From assembly GCA_025504975.1 (NCBI GenBank), contig JANUWI010000007.1, positions 806,001 through 870,000 on the forward strand: a stretch of DNA of 64,000 bases, given 5' to 3'. The notes below the pieces were generated by a model. That model was not told the DNA's origin. It did not search any database and saw nothing but the letters and a program-made list of their open reading frames with translations. The position numbers and the translations under genes were made by a program. Origin of the DNA: Plenodomus lindquistii (lineage: Eukaryota; Ascomycota; Dothideomycetes; Pleosporales; Leptosphaeriaceae). This document shows positions 35,680 to 46,557 of this stretch, in pieces (position 1 is the stretch's first letter; each line of letters begins with the position of its first letter).

Positions 35680-36739
35680 CTACGCCAACTTCCCCGGCAC
35701 AAAAGGCAACCCGCCACTCAACCCCCCATCCACAGCCCACGCCTGCGCATTAACATAACTCGCCTCCTCACTCGCAAGAAACAGCACAACCCTCGCAATC
35801 TCATCCGGCTGGCCCCCCCTCCTGAGCGGATTAATCTGCCCAATCTTCTTCTCGGAGCCCCTCGACCTCGCCGCATCATACGTCAGCTTCGTCATGCCCG
35901 TTTCAATGAGCCCCGGACAAACGGCATTGCAGCGGATCCCCGTGCCAACGAGCTGGTACGCACAAGTCTGCATTATCGAGATGACGGCGGCTTTGCTGGC
36001 AGAGTAGTCTGTTGGTCCGGCGTTGGAGCGCAGACCCGCTACAGAGGCTGTCGCGATGATGGAACCGCCTGGGTACAGTTTCTCGGGTGAGGTCTTGAGC
36101 ATGCATCTTGATGCGTATTTTGCGGCGAGAAAGACGGAGAGCGCGTTTGTACGCATGGTTTTCATGAAGCCTTCGGTGTCTTCTTCCCAGAATACTTTGG
36201 CGCTGGTTATTCCGGCGTTGGCGAAGAAGACGTCCAGGCGTGAGTAGGTGGTTATGGCTTCGGAGCAGATTTGCGCTACGGCTTCTTCGTCGGCGGCGTC
36301 GAATTGGCGCGTGTGGATGGAGGTGGTGGGGTAGAGCGAGGTGAGTTCGCGCTTGTGGATGTCGAGGTGCGAGTTGCTGAAGTCGCAGAGGTAGATTGCG
36401 CGGGCGCCGTTGCGGGCGAATTGGTGGGCGGAGGCGCGGCCGATGCCTATGGGAGAGTTTGCACCTGGTCTTCATGTTAGAGAGAATTTGGACAGAGGCC
36501 ATGGAGAGAGTTTGAGACGTACCCGTGATGATGACGACCTTGCCCTTCACTCTCCTACAGAACTTGATCAGCTCGATGCACTCCTACAGCGATGACCGTG
36601 GAGGATCTTACTGGCTCCCTAGATCTCCGGCTATAGTGCGAACACCTGGCATACCCTCGAACGTGCCGGGATCTGGTATAGGTTCCGAGAGCTCTTTACT
36701 CAGGCCCTGCTGAGCTACTTTCAGTGGTGCGGAAGGCAT
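35680..36739 (-). CDS. Short-chain dehydrogenase/reductase (SDR), classical
   Basis: Exons 36739-36612, 36554-36523 and 36464-35680, giving 314 residues. Exon 2 is only 32 nt. An N-terminal extension of about 40 residues (LSKELSEPIPDPGTFEGMPG) precedes the Rossmann motif TGANSPIGIG, which is split by intron 2. FANAG is the structural NAG motif. The catalytic Ser is in IIATASVAGL and the Tyr-Lys pair in DYSASKAAV. The C-terminus (LASEEASYVNAQAWAVDGGL) is typical of FabG-like SDRs. It should be a soluble NAD(P)H oxidoreductase of unknown substrate. The small second exon could easily be missed by gene finders. Confidence 0.9.
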
Positions 36740-37312
36740 GCTGTATGATGGGCTGGTGTAGCAGAGGTCAATGTGCTACTGGTTCTGGGTGAATAGCAAT
36801 CGAGAGCAGTCAGATCTGTCGAATGTTGGAGGATTAGTAGCGGGCTGCGGAGTTGTAAGCGGAGGTGCAAATCTGGGGAAGATGCCTCGGCAAGTTGATC
36901 GCGCCAGTCGAGCAACCCCATTGGCCACGCCCTCAAAACCATCACAATGCTTCGTTTTTGTTGGAAGATCGAGAAAAATAGTCTTCGTCTTGTGAAATTT
37001 TTGGATATGGTATCTCGTCGACGCTGATGCGCTCATAGTTCTCGTGGATATCGTGGCATAAGAGCCTGTCTAACGTCCCGTCTTCATCGCCTATGTGCTC
37101 CTTGGGTCCTAGGGGTTCTGAGAGCATTCTGAACGGCGCAAACTTGACCGTTCCTGCTGATTTGGAAGTCGGGTTCGAGCGGACTTAGCAAATGGCTCGT
37201 TTCAGGTATCGAGATTGCTTCGAGGACCTCATGAAGAGCGGTTTACAAACGGATTTCATCCCAGCTGTGGTGCTCATCGTTGTAGTCGTGGCGCTGCACA
37301 TCCTTTGACTAT
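36740..37312. other. Intergenic
   Basis: 573 bp between the SDR start and the Sen54 stop (both genes on the - strand). No coding sequence is supported. Confidence 0.5.
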
Positions 37313-38621
37313 TCATCTCCCTCGTCCTCTCCCTCGTCCCCCTCTTCCCCGGCCACGTCCCCTCCCACCCTTCCCCCTCGGCCCCTCCCTCTCATAGATC
37401 TTCACCTCCTCGAACGGACTATCCGCCAATCTTATATAGCTCGGCAACCCATTATCCACAACCGCCAGCACCACATTCCTATACCCATGCTTGAGCTTCT
37501 GATACGGCCGATCCCCCGCCTTCGGTCTATCTTCTGGAACCTGCGCAAAGAGATCGTTGAGCTGTGCACCAGTGGGCACAGGCGTTGTTCGTGCATCGAT
37601 GACGCAGATGCGGAAGTCTGGGGGCCCGCGTGCAGATTTGCGAAACTTGGCGGTGGTGCGGTACACGTCGAAGTGCACGCGGAAGGGGTTCGAGGAGGAG
37701 GGTGGGAGAAGGAAGGCTGGTGGGGCTGTGCGGTCGTGTGTCGGAATGAGTTTGAGGAGGCGGTAGATGTCGGTGTAGGATCTGTAGAAGCCGGGTTTGA
37801 TCATGGGCCCGAATGCGAGATCGTTTGCGCTGAGGGCGTGTCTGGGCTGGCTGAGTCGTTGCCAGATGTTGGAGAAGAAGCGTGTGAAGATGTTGGGTTG
37901 TGCTTTGGTCTGGTCCTGGGATTCGTCGCGCAACACTATGTCTCCTCTGTCTTGGCTCCATGATCCTGTGCGAAAGACGACGTATCCCGATCGCTTCAGC
38001 CCAGCGTAGACGTTGTACATTTCCAGTGTCAACTTCCCACCGACACCGCCCTCGAACCCAATGAATGCTGCATATGCTGACTGCAGACTCATGGGTGCTC
38101 CATCAGCAGTCCTGTATTCCTCGTGGTCTCCCACCTCGCGCTTGACCGGCCAGCGACAGTCTAGTGTGCCCCTCTCTAGCAGGAAGAGCGCCTCCTCTGG
38201 CAACAACCACTCTTTCCCTCCCTTTGGTGTGCCCATGGTCTGGAAGTGTTGCGATTTGACTTTGTCGACGCATGCCATGTTGCTCTCCGGATCGTACATG
38301 GCTAGTATGTGGTTCTTCTGCGTATGCGTGCGCTGCCATGAGAGCACGCCGTGCATGGCCCGGCGCGAAGCCTCGAGCGTTTCGAGCTGTAGGTTGGTCG
38401 CATGGCTCTCAAAGTCCTTTTCCCCGCGTTTGGGCAGACTGCGGTCGGTGGCTTCAATTGCTCTGTCACAAGGCTGTTGTTAGCTTGAAGCTTACTGGCG
38501 CGTGCAAAAGAACGCACATCAGCTTTGTCCAGGACCCAAATTCCGGACTGTCTTCGGCGTCGTCATTGTCCTCGGTGTTTGGTGCGCGTAGATGCGACAC
38601 GTCTTCATCTTCGTCTGCCAT
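37313..38621 (-). CDS. SEN54: tRNA-splicing endonuclease subunit Sen54
   Basis: Exons 38621-38518 and 38462-37313, giving 417 residues. The acidic N-terminus (MADEDEDVSH) leads to the conserved Sen54 N-terminal domain at about 55-140. This includes LETLEASRRAMHGVLS, KNHILAMYDPESNMACV, the GKEWLLPEEALFLLERGTLDCRW block and a further AYAAFIGFEG segment. The middle carries the LEMYNVYAGLKRSGYVVFRTG block, the usual Sen54 mark for the RNA-binding C-terminal fold. Sen54 is a non-catalytic subunit of the heterotetramer that cuts pre-tRNA introns, working with Sen2. The C-terminus ends in an unusual basic Gly/Arg repeat (RGRGRGGRGRGRGR), absent from the textbook subunit and possibly RNA-binding. Confidence 0.88.
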
Positions 38622-38921
38622 AATTATCATGAAACTGTTGTAGTCATGGATTGTTGGAGGAGGTTTGGCAGAACAGTGCTGGAAATTTGGACTGTTATCG
38701 ATACTGCTCCTCCGCTCACTCGCCTAAACTTGCCCCGCGTTTGCTGCTTCTACTACTGCAACATTGGTCTGTACATGGATGAGTACATACGAGTGAACGG
38801 TCTAGCCAATTATCCAAGTCGACGGTGCACGTAATACTACATGGAATACTCTGCCAACCATCGCGGTGTAGCACGCTAATCGCATCACTTTTGACTACAT
38901 CCCACCAATCTTGGACTTTCA

Positions 38922-40102
38922 TCACATCAAATCATCTGTATCAACACTCTCCCCTCTCCTCTTAGCCAAATACACCCTCCCACTCTCATACGCCCCCAAA
39001 TACAATCCAGCCCCCACAAACGTCCAAACCGCCCTCAACGCACCACCCCTCCACAAACCCTTCACACCCTTCTCCTTCAAAATCTCCTGACCAACAGTCC
39101 ACCCACTCTTCCTCGCCTGACTCTCCTGCTTGCGCATGTTACCCACTGCATCCACCAGCCCCCCCTTGTTCTGCTTCGATGAACTCGATGAAGACGAACT
39201 ACTCTCATTTCCAGCACTCAACATAATCCTCGTCTTAACCACATCAATCGGCGTCGTAGCAACCGCAGCAACAGCCCCCGCACTCCCCGCACTCAGCGCA
39301 GTAATCCACGCACTCTCCACAATACTCCCCTTCGTCAATCCCTTCCGATCTCGATAACTCCTGATCCATCCCTTGGCCCACTCAAACATGGGAAACTGCA
39401 TCGCTGTGAATGGTAAATTGCGCCCCGCAAGCGCGGTATATCCTCTCCACAGCGCCAGCGGATTCGAGCGGAATTTCTTGAGTGTTTGAACGGTGGCGTT
39501 GGAGGCGGATTTGGTGGACGGGTCGGAGGTGTTTACCATCTGGGCGTTTTGCTTGATGACTTCGGCGGGGGTGAGGATGGCGCAGGATACTAGTTCGGCC
39601 AGGGAGGAGGCGCTGGCGTGGATCAAGGGAAGTGGGAGGACGCCTTTGGGAGAACTGAAGGTGGTGTTTAGGTTTGTGAAGAGCGATTTCGTGCGCTCGT
39701 AGGTTGTGAAGAATGCTCCTGCTGGGGTGTGTTAGTGTGGTGGTTTTGTGGTGGATGGTGGCCGATTGTCATGTAAAAATGAGATGAATGATTCACTCAC
39801 ATGAGGGTAGTGTAGCTATTATCACACTTCCAATCCCTTGATACACGCCCCGGAATAACAATGGATTTGGCTTTCCTGTCGCGCTGTTGGTATAAACTTT
39901 TGCGTAGTCTGGTGATTGAACGCGGGTCTTGATCGTGTCTAATGGGTATACAAGGAGATCAACCGTGAAAGCTGCTATTGCACCGGCCTGGATGTTGTAA
40001 TTAGTATTCTGGTTCCCATACATCGCCCAAATGTGGTCATCAAGGTCTCATGGGGTGATTTGCACTCACAATCAGTATGTCCGAATTAGTATTACCAGAC
40101 AT
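38922..40102 (-). CDS. Mitochondrial S-adenosylmethionine carrier (Pet8/SAMC type)
   Basis: Exons 40102-40070, 39987-39801 and 39721-38922, giving 339 residues. Three mitochondrial-carrier repeats show the PX[D/E]XXK signatures PLDTIKTR (26-33), TPAEVIKQ and TPIDVVKTR. The first helix is AGAIAAFTVDLLVYPLD, close to yeast Pet8. It exchanges cytosolic SAM for mitochondrial S-adenosylhomocysteine across the inner membrane. A Ser-only run of about nine residues followed by KQNKGG is inserted in the loop after the third signature motif, which is longer than in Pet8. The last intron uses acceptor CCCCAG rather than the CAG three bases further on, because only that keeps the frame. Confidence 0.87.
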
Positions 40103-40792
40103 GGTCGAACGTGACGAGATTCAAAGAAATACAAATCGATAAAGGAATCAACCTCGACAATGGACGAGGAGTCCTGAAAGAACTCTGTTGATGTTATCAC
40201 GCGACCAAGACGACTGTTGTAAACTTTCGAGTCGAGATTCTTAGCGTGTCAGCACGCTAGGGTCTCGCATGCACGTCACCAATTCCACTCTGATACGTCA
40301 GAATCAACTTCACGTGCAACTGACATTCACAATGACATGGGCGGTCGTTCGGTGATGAGATGTTGTCTTCTCTGATGTGGTGACAACATTGGCTGTACGA
40401 TAGAGCTCGTATGTATTGAGTCACCACCGTCATAACCACTGTTCTGTGTATTCTCTAGAGGTTATTGAAACAATTATTTATTTTATTTGCGTGTATTTGT
40501 TATCTCTCTAGTGCTGTATAGGCTCACGCGTTGTGCGATTAACTTGAGATAGGGACATAATAAATACGAGCTCCTTCGTAAACCTGATCAAACATCACAC
40601 TTGCAGTTGGTGCTCACGTCAGTTGATTCTTCTTGTGCAATCGCAACATATTCTTCAACGCCATGCCATTTCATTCCAAGCGTCCGGACAGATGTAGTCC
40701 AAGACAGCTCCAGCGCCAAAACGCCATAGCTAATCTACAATATCCACCCACCCATCCCAAACACCCTACCGAACGCTTCCCATTTGTACTGC
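40103..40792. other. Intergenic with MITE copy E
   Basis: 5' flank of the carrier gene and 3' flank of verprolin (both genes on the - strand). The MITE at 40396-40580 occupies the middle. Confidence 0.5.
40396..40580. mobile_element. MITE family copy E (185 bp)
   Basis: TACGATAGAGCTCGTATGTA at the left and AATACGAGCTCCTTCGTA at the right are inverted repeats. The internal GCTGTATAGGCTCACGCGTT block matches copies B and F. The left end is slightly eroded. Confidence 0.75.
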
Positions 40793-42374
40793 TCAATCAT
40801 AGTTGCTCAAATCCAACGGCACACTGCTCCCCCTGCCAGCCCTGTACTTCTTGGGTCCATTCGTAAACTCTCTCGGCCGTGGGAACTGTTTTTCGTCTTG
40901 AAATCTCCAGCGCAAATCATGAATGGGAATCAGCTTCCCCTTCAGTCCTGAGCCACCACCCATGGGTTGAGTTGGGCTCTTCATGCCTCCTCCATTCGAA
41001 AGTGTGTATGAAGATGAGTCCATCATAGAGCGCAGGGGTGCATGGCTGGGCTGTCGGCTAGGCGCAGCACTTGGCGGTGGCGGTGGGGCGGGTGCGCTTG
41101 GAGGCGGCGCAGATGGTGTTGAGGGTGCTGACACTGGCGGGGGAGGCGGTGGAGGTGCGGCGGGAGATGCACGGCCAAATGCATTTCGAGCCGCCTGTTC
41201 TGCTAATGATGGTGTGTGACCGTTCATTGGTGGTGCTTTGGGCGGGGGCGGAGCCGGTGCGGCAGGTGGTCGACTGTCGTGACGGTATGGATCATATTCC
41301 TCTTCGTCTTCTGATGCGTGATGTGGAGGGGGTGCGGAAGTCGGTGGGGGCGGAGGTGTTGATCGTGAAGGTGCTCGTGGCGCTGGCGAAGGAGGTAGAG
41401 GAGGTGCAGACGGTACAGAGGATGAGACCGCGCGCGGCGATGGTGCTGGGCCTGGAGGCGGAGGCGGCGGTGCGGATGGGGTTGATGCAGGTGGTGGTGG
41501 AGGAGGAGGTGCCGGAGGAGCGCCTCCTGGGACGGGTGGTGCTCGAGAAGGGGTGGATGGTGGAGCGGGAGAAAGACCAGATGGCTTTCGTGAAGATGGA
41601 GGCGGCATTGGTGGCTTTTTGCCAATTGGTGGTGGGGGTTTCGGCTTCATGCTTATACTCGAGGCTACCGATGACGGTCTCAAGTCTTTGACTCCACCAA
41701 GAGGATTCAAGGCCGGCCGCCCCCCGGGAACTGGCGGTGCGGGCGGAGCACCTGGTGGTTTCGGGGCCGCTGCTCGTGGAGGCGTTGGTGCTGAGGTTCG
41801 CGAGGTTTCTGGATCTGATAGGTATGGTGTACTGCCTTCTTCTGCGCCCGTCTTGACACCGCCAGACTTTCTCAGCTTGGGCATACCCCCTGCGAATATG
41901 CCCGCCAATTGCGGCGGCGCCGCCATAGCATCGCTGCCTGTGTCGCTGTTGCTCCTGCCTCGGTTACCGCCTCCTGGGACTGGCGGCGCAAGTCCTCCTG
42001 GCGGTGCAGGTGGCCGTCCCATACCTGGCACTGGTGGTGCTCCTGCTATAGCCGATGCCTTTGGTCCGTCCGAGACTTTGCCTACGATTGGAGCAGATCG
42101 ATCGTTGACTACGCCAACCTTCTTCAACCTCGCGCCTTTGGCGATATCACCGAGAAGCGCGCCCTGCAGTGTATTAGTGGCAGCTCCACGTGGCGCAATC
42201 TCCCCGTCACAGGAGGCCGATTGCGGTTGCAGTGACCAAACATACTCTTCCCGCGCCCGACGGCGGCTTCCCACCGGGTGCCTTCATTCCAGGCATAGGC
42301 GGCGGTGGTGGAGGCCCTCCAGCGCCTCGACCCATGGGCGGCATGGGCGGAGGGGGAGGAGGAGGTGCGGGCAT
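40793..42374 (-). CDS. Verprolin / WIP family actin regulator
   Basis: Exons 42374-42246 and 42163-40793, giving 499 residues. The extreme N-terminus is polyproline (MPAPPPPPPPMPPMGRG). A WH2 actin-monomer-binding motif follows, RGALLGDIAKGARLKKV, at about 43-60, interrupted by the 82-nt intron. The centre is dominated by Pro-rich runs (APPVPGG and PPPPPP repeats) that bind profilin and SH3 domains. The C-terminus, IHDLRWRFQDEKQFPRPREF, is the WASP-WH1-binding segment of verprolin/WIP. Together these features define Vrp1, which recruits WASP/Las17 to activate Arp2/3 at endocytic patches. Length is shorter than yeast Vrp1 (about 800) but normal for filamentous fungi. The gene is divergent from the mitochondrial protein gene; the starts are 249 bp apart. 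Confidence 0.92.
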
Positions 42375-42622
42375 GATGGCGTGTGCGCTCTGGGGGGAAC
42401 CGTGGTTTGTTGTGTTTGTGCAGGAGAAATGGTGGGTGTATGTCGCACTTTGGTGCCTGATATCGGGTATCGTCGTGTTCAAGAGTTGGGGCTTGGGTTG
42501 GAACATTCCGTCAGAGTCGCCCACGGCTTGGCATGGTCGCAACCACCAGCCCAGCCCTCACCCACCGCCGGCCCAAGGCAATCTCCGAGCTCGACCGCGA
42601 CCGCCAGTTTTCGTCCAACACC
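42375..42622. promoter_or_regulatory. Short bidirectional promoter
   Basis: Only 248 bp separate the verprolin ATG (- strand) and the mitochondrial protein ATG (+ strand), so both promoters overlap here. No canonical TATA element is seen. Confidence 0.5.
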
Positions 42623-43927
42623 ATGAAACCGGGTCGCTTGCCACTGCGCGCGCCGTCGCGGCCAGTGTGCCAATTGTGCGACTACATTCTGCAGCAGCCT
42701 GCCAGCCGTCGCACCTTTCTGTCCGCGTCACGGCTCCCGGCACCTTCAATACGTTCAGTGCGGCGCACGCCTGCCCGCCTGATACCAAGGATCCCCGCCC
42801 GCCGCATTACGACGACTGCCTCAAAGGCGCAAGAGACTGGGAGCGAGGAGCATGGAGACCTGCAGACGTCGGACCGGATTGCGTCTGTGAAGAAGACGCT
42901 TGCGGATGTGGAGAGTCGCATTCAAGACATATACAAGTCGCCCAGAGTGCAGCAAGAGGGCGTCATAATGGGCGTGTTGGATGACTTGGACCAAATCGCA
43001 CAAATGGCCATTGCTATACGGTCACGGCAGCCACCACCAGCCAAGGCACCCCTACGGCTGAGTTCTGCCAGTGCAATACTGTCTGGACTGGGCAGTGAAG
43101 AGGACAGCAGCGTCGACAAGATTGTCCAGCAAAAGCAACTAGGCCTGGACGCTCTCCCTTCGCCCTCCTACCTCTCCAAGATTGCAGAAAAATTCATCAA
43201 GAACGAGAAAGTCTTCATCTCACCCAACGTCCTCGGTGTCTACATCCATCTGCAGCGACTGCTCGCCCATCCCAAGACCATCCCAGAAGCCCTCTACCTC
43301 TACGCCCACAAGCCTGTCCCCCAAGAAGGCTCCTCGCCTCCCAAATTCTCCAAGCCCAACCCCAAATCCGCGAAACAAGCTATCCCCGCCGACCTCGCCC
43401 ACAATGCGCTCACTGCGGCAATCGAGGCAAAGGACCTTCCCCTTGCTCTCGCAGTAGTCGACCAGTCCTACCGAGCACCAGCATGGATACGCCATCGCAT
43501 GTTCACCAAGATGGGTCTGCCTGCCGCACTAGCTAGCATGGCACCTTTCGCCATCTACATGATAGCGCAGGAACTCTCAGTCTACAGCGGTTTCATCGAC
43601 CCCAGAATTTTCAAACTGTATGCGTTCATGGGGATTAGCACGTATGTTTTGTGTACGGGTACGCTGGGCTTTGTGGCGTGGACAACTCACAACGATCACC
43701 ATGACAGAGTGGTTTGGAGACCAGGTGTCCCGCTGCTGGATCGCTTTATGAAGGAGGATGAACGTGCAGCGCTGGATAGGATTGCATGTGCATGGGGGTT
43801 TAAAGAGGAATGGAGGAGAGGTGATGAGGAGGGTGAGGAATGGGAGGGATTGAGACAATGGATCTTGCTGAGGGGTATGGTGTTGGATAAGCCGGACTTG
43901 ATGCCGGGTATGAATACTAGTCGGTAG
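42623..43927 (+). CDS. Fungal mitochondrial membrane protein, unknown function
   Basis: Intronless frame of 434 residues from the ATG at 42623. The N-terminal 70 residues are Arg/Ser-rich and almost free of acidic residues (MKPGRLPLRAPSRPVCQ, later SVRRTPARLIPRIPARRITT), a mitochondrial targeting sequence. The middle is soluble: a helical LADVESRIQDIYKSPRVQQEG stretch and a repeat-like LSKIAEKFIKNEKVFISPNVLGVYIHLQR segment. Two membrane segments lie near 312-330 (MAPFAIYMIAQELSVY) and 340-365 (YAFMGISTYVLCTGTLGFVA). After them is a WTTHNDHHDRVVWRPG segment and an acidic tail. The frame extends upstream to 42533, but that part is not protein-like. The family is not identified; an inner-membrane assembly role is possible. 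Confidence 0.7.
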   Translation: MKPGRLPLRAPSRPVCQLCDYILQQPASRRTFLSASRLPAPSIRSVRRTPARLIPRIPARRITTTASKAQETGSEEHGDLQTSDRIASVKKTLADVESRIQDIYKSPRVQQEGVIMGVLDDLDQIAQMAIAIRSRQPPPAKAPLRLSSASAILSGLGSEEDSSVDKIVQQKQLGLDALPSPSYLSKIAEKFIKNEKVFISPNVLGVYIHLQRLLAHPKTIPEALYLYAHKPVPQEGSSPPKFSKPNPKSAKQAIPADLAHNALTAAIEAKDLPLALAVVDQSYRAPAWIRHRMFTKMGLPAALASMAPFAIYMIAQELSVYSGFIDPRIFKLYAFMGISTYVLCTGTLGFVAWTTHNDHHDRVVWRPGVPLLDRFMKEDERAALDRIACAWGFKEEWRRGDEEGEEWEGLRQWILLRGMVLDKPDLMPGMNTSR

Positions 43928-44268
43928 TGTGTTGAATAGGGAGAACGATGTAAATAACTGAAAGCAATTCACTCGAACAGCAGTATTTGATGCAGCAGCG
44001 CATGGTTACTTAAGATGATTTGAACTTTTCGTGCTTGATACTGAGTAGGATGGGTGTCAACATCCACCATCCACAATACCCACCGCCACCAGAACATCCC
44101 ATTCAGAGAATCCAAGATCAATCCATCTTGTCTCCATTTCATCACCTTCCTTCCCCTCCCACAAAAAACAAAGAACCACACACTCTACCCCGTCTCCTCC
44201 CCCGCTAGCTCAGCAAAGAACACCCTCTTGACGAAGAAAACCCCTGCAGAAAAAAAACAAGGTAACTG
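43928..44268. other. Intergenic
   Basis: 3' flank of the mitochondrial protein gene; C/A-rich around 44050-44220. No gene is seen. Confidence 0.45.
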
Positions 44269-44422
44269 CGACACCTGTGTGATTCGAACACACGCTCCCG
44301 AAGGAACTGGCTAACTTTCCCTCATGTTGAAGGACTAGCAGGCCAGCTGATGTTGTCAGTATATTAACAACCTTCAGAAGTATAGGTCTCTCTTACCGCG
44401 TTAACCACTCCGCCAAAGTGCC
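44269..44422 (-). tRNA. tRNA-like gene, type II (Ser/Leu class), intron-containing or degenerate
   Basis: On the - strand the 5' GGCACTT (from 44422) pairs over seven positions with the 3' AGGTGTC (ending 44270). A perfect T arm GTGTG-TTCGAAT-CACAC precedes it. An A-box-like TGGCGGAGTGGTTAACGCG follows the 5' stem, and a B-box core GTTCGAAT lies in the T loop. A long variable arm (GTTCC-TTCG-GGAGC) marks a Ser or Leu type tRNA; the acceptor resembles yeast tRNA-Ser. The 154-nt length implies an intron of about 70 nt. The anticodon stem cannot be folded in the standard way, so the anticodon is not assigned and the gene may be a pseudogene. Confidence 0.5.
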
Positions 44423-45064
44423 GAATCTTAGCAGTTACTGCTGATTGATGGAATGTTTGTACTATTTTAAATATATAACAATAGAATTTGCCGCTGATGG
44501 CGTGATCGACTTTCGCGTGTGTGGAGTGGGGCACAACACGGGCGGGGTAATCCATGCGCTCGCTCCACACGAAGGTGACCAAGAGTCACACCAAGAATTT
44601 TGTTAGCTCCCCGCCAGCTTGATGTGTCAAGTAGATGCAACCGCAAAAGTCAATGTAGCGTACGGTACTAACAATGGCACTCTCAGTCAAGTTTCTTCCT
44701 CAAGTGTTCCCGTAAAGGGGGCAGCTCAATGAAAAAAAAAATTGTCCCATCAGCAAAGCATGCTTCCGAGGAAACGCTGCCTCACATCAGAAACCTAGCG
44801 AGGATATGGGAACCTAAGTAGCCCTAATCACAACACTAGCAGCAGCAATAACGAGGTTCCGGCCAAGGGCTCCGCAAAATGCTACTGAACCGGTGCGAGC
44901 ATGTTTAGTGACACTCAGAAAGTGCCACTTGAAACTCCCCGAAGGTGCTTCCATGCTGCAGTCCGATTCTGATGGAGTCTAGAATTGAATCATAAGCACA
45001 CATCAGCAGCGCCGAGGCACTGAGCTAACGCTTTAAAGGTCAGCGAAACTCCTCGAAAGTGCTT
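44423..45064. other. Intergenic
   Basis: No coding sequence is supported. There is a short A-run at 44731. It separates the tRNA-like locus from the 3' end of the GIY-YIG gene. Confidence 0.45.
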
Positions 45065-46557
45065 CTAGTTGGGTTGGGTGCCGGTATGCTGGTGGCGAAG
45101 ATTGGAAGCTTCGAACTCTTCGAATGTGAGGAATTTCGTCCATTCGTCTCCCACATCGACAGGGTGGCGGGTGAAGACTCCCTTCATCTTTCCGAGCTGC
45201 AGCGGATACCATCGACGAGGGCGTAACTCCTCCAGATTTCTATCCTCGAGCCAGTCTACAAGCCGATTTATACGCGGAACCCAGAGATCAAAATCGCCTT
45301 CTTTTCTGACCCATAATGCGGCCTCTTTCTGGTCGGCTTTGCGGATACCACTGATTTTGATGCCCAGTCTAAGCGCCGGATCACTATACTTTGGCGGGGA
45401 ATACATGCCGCGGATCACGGTTTGTGGGTGTCGTTCACCAGCCGGCTTTAGGTCGCAATGGACCCGGATTGTCTCCTCCTCAAACCGATCGACATCTGCT
45501 CGGCCGACTTCGAAAGAGTTGTTCAGCACCCAGAATCGGTAGTCAGTAGGTTGGCCCCATCGAAAATGATTCCAGAAGGAGCCAGCGAAAATTCCCCCTT
45601 CCAGAAGGGTTTCTTTCTTATCGACAACTTGCTGGAGTCGCTTTGCATCGTAGTATTCCCGCTTCAGCATGTCTTGCGACCACTTCAAGCTATCCCCACA
45701 GGAAGGGAAATCACCGAAACCAAACCACTGAGCCAGAGGCTCGCGAATTCCAGCGCCGCGTTGGAGATCCTTGACATTGATCCACTTCATGGTGTCTGGT
45801 GAAAAATTATCCTTCATCTCCGATGGCTGCAGGCCCCGAAAAATCAAGGCGACCCATTGCTCCATGATGTTGAGAATTGGCCCAGCTTTTAAGTCGACAT
45901 TGTCGACCGGGAGAACGAAGAAGACTTCCGAAGCTCGAGCCCAGAGAAAGTAAAAAAATGAAAAATGCGAATTGCGATACGGTTCGTTCTGATGCTGCTC
46001 GGTGATGCGCTGATGGCCCTTCTCAGCCTGACCAACATAGCGCCAGAGCTCCCCTTCAACTACCAGAAAAGCTGTATACACGATACCGTGGACAGGAAAC
46101 GTGGTGGCCGCCTTCTTTTTCAAACTAAACCACATTGATTAGTTATGAAGTCAAGTTGAGTTAATATCGCGGTTAGTTCATAGAGTGAGTGTGATGAGAG
46201 AACAAGCTGGACAAATGCTGATGCAGCATGAGGCTAAGCAGGGACATACTGAACAAGCTTATCCAGCTTTGCAGCATTCCAGTACTCCAGCACCCAGTCT
46301 CCCAGCAGCGATTTGCATACTGCAATTGCAGTATCAGGGTCATCGAGTTGCTCTTTGTAGTAGTCCTTGACCTTCTGCTTCTGGCACTTCCGAGGCAGAA
46401 CATCCCTAATCAAGTGCTCTAGCAAGTAGTGTGGATGTGTGGGATGCAGGGGCGCAACAGTAGGCTTGAGCCTCTTGGCCTCCGGCGACTCGATTTCGTG
46501 GCCATCAAGGCCGATCTCACTGACAGGGCGCTTATCAACGATCACAGTGGCGGGCAT
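45065..46557 (-). CDS. Nuclear-encoded GIY-YIG domain protein
   Basis: Exons 46557-46250 and 46124-45065, separated by a 125-nt intron, giving 455 residues. The N-terminal region (1-102) carries a nuclear-localisation-like EAKRLKP and a helical block with KCQKQKVKDYYKEQL. The GIY-YIG nuclease fold follows at about 113-200: GIVY (116-119), YVGQ (132-135), Arg142 and His147 in the RITEQH helix, and the catalytic-type Glu191 in NIMEQWVALIFRGLQP. These are the residues that define the single-strand-nicking active site of homing and repair endonucleases. The C-terminal 250 residues are unrecognised, Trp/Arg-rich and basic. No mitochondrial intron is involved, so this is not a classical homing endonuclease. 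The start was taken at the ATG before PATVIVDKRPVSE. Confidence 0.72.

Noticed and set aside
41553..42626. Long Gly-rich + strand frame opposite verprolin
   Set aside because: Complement of proline codons gives Gly-rich text; the - strand holds WH2 and the WASP-binding motif.
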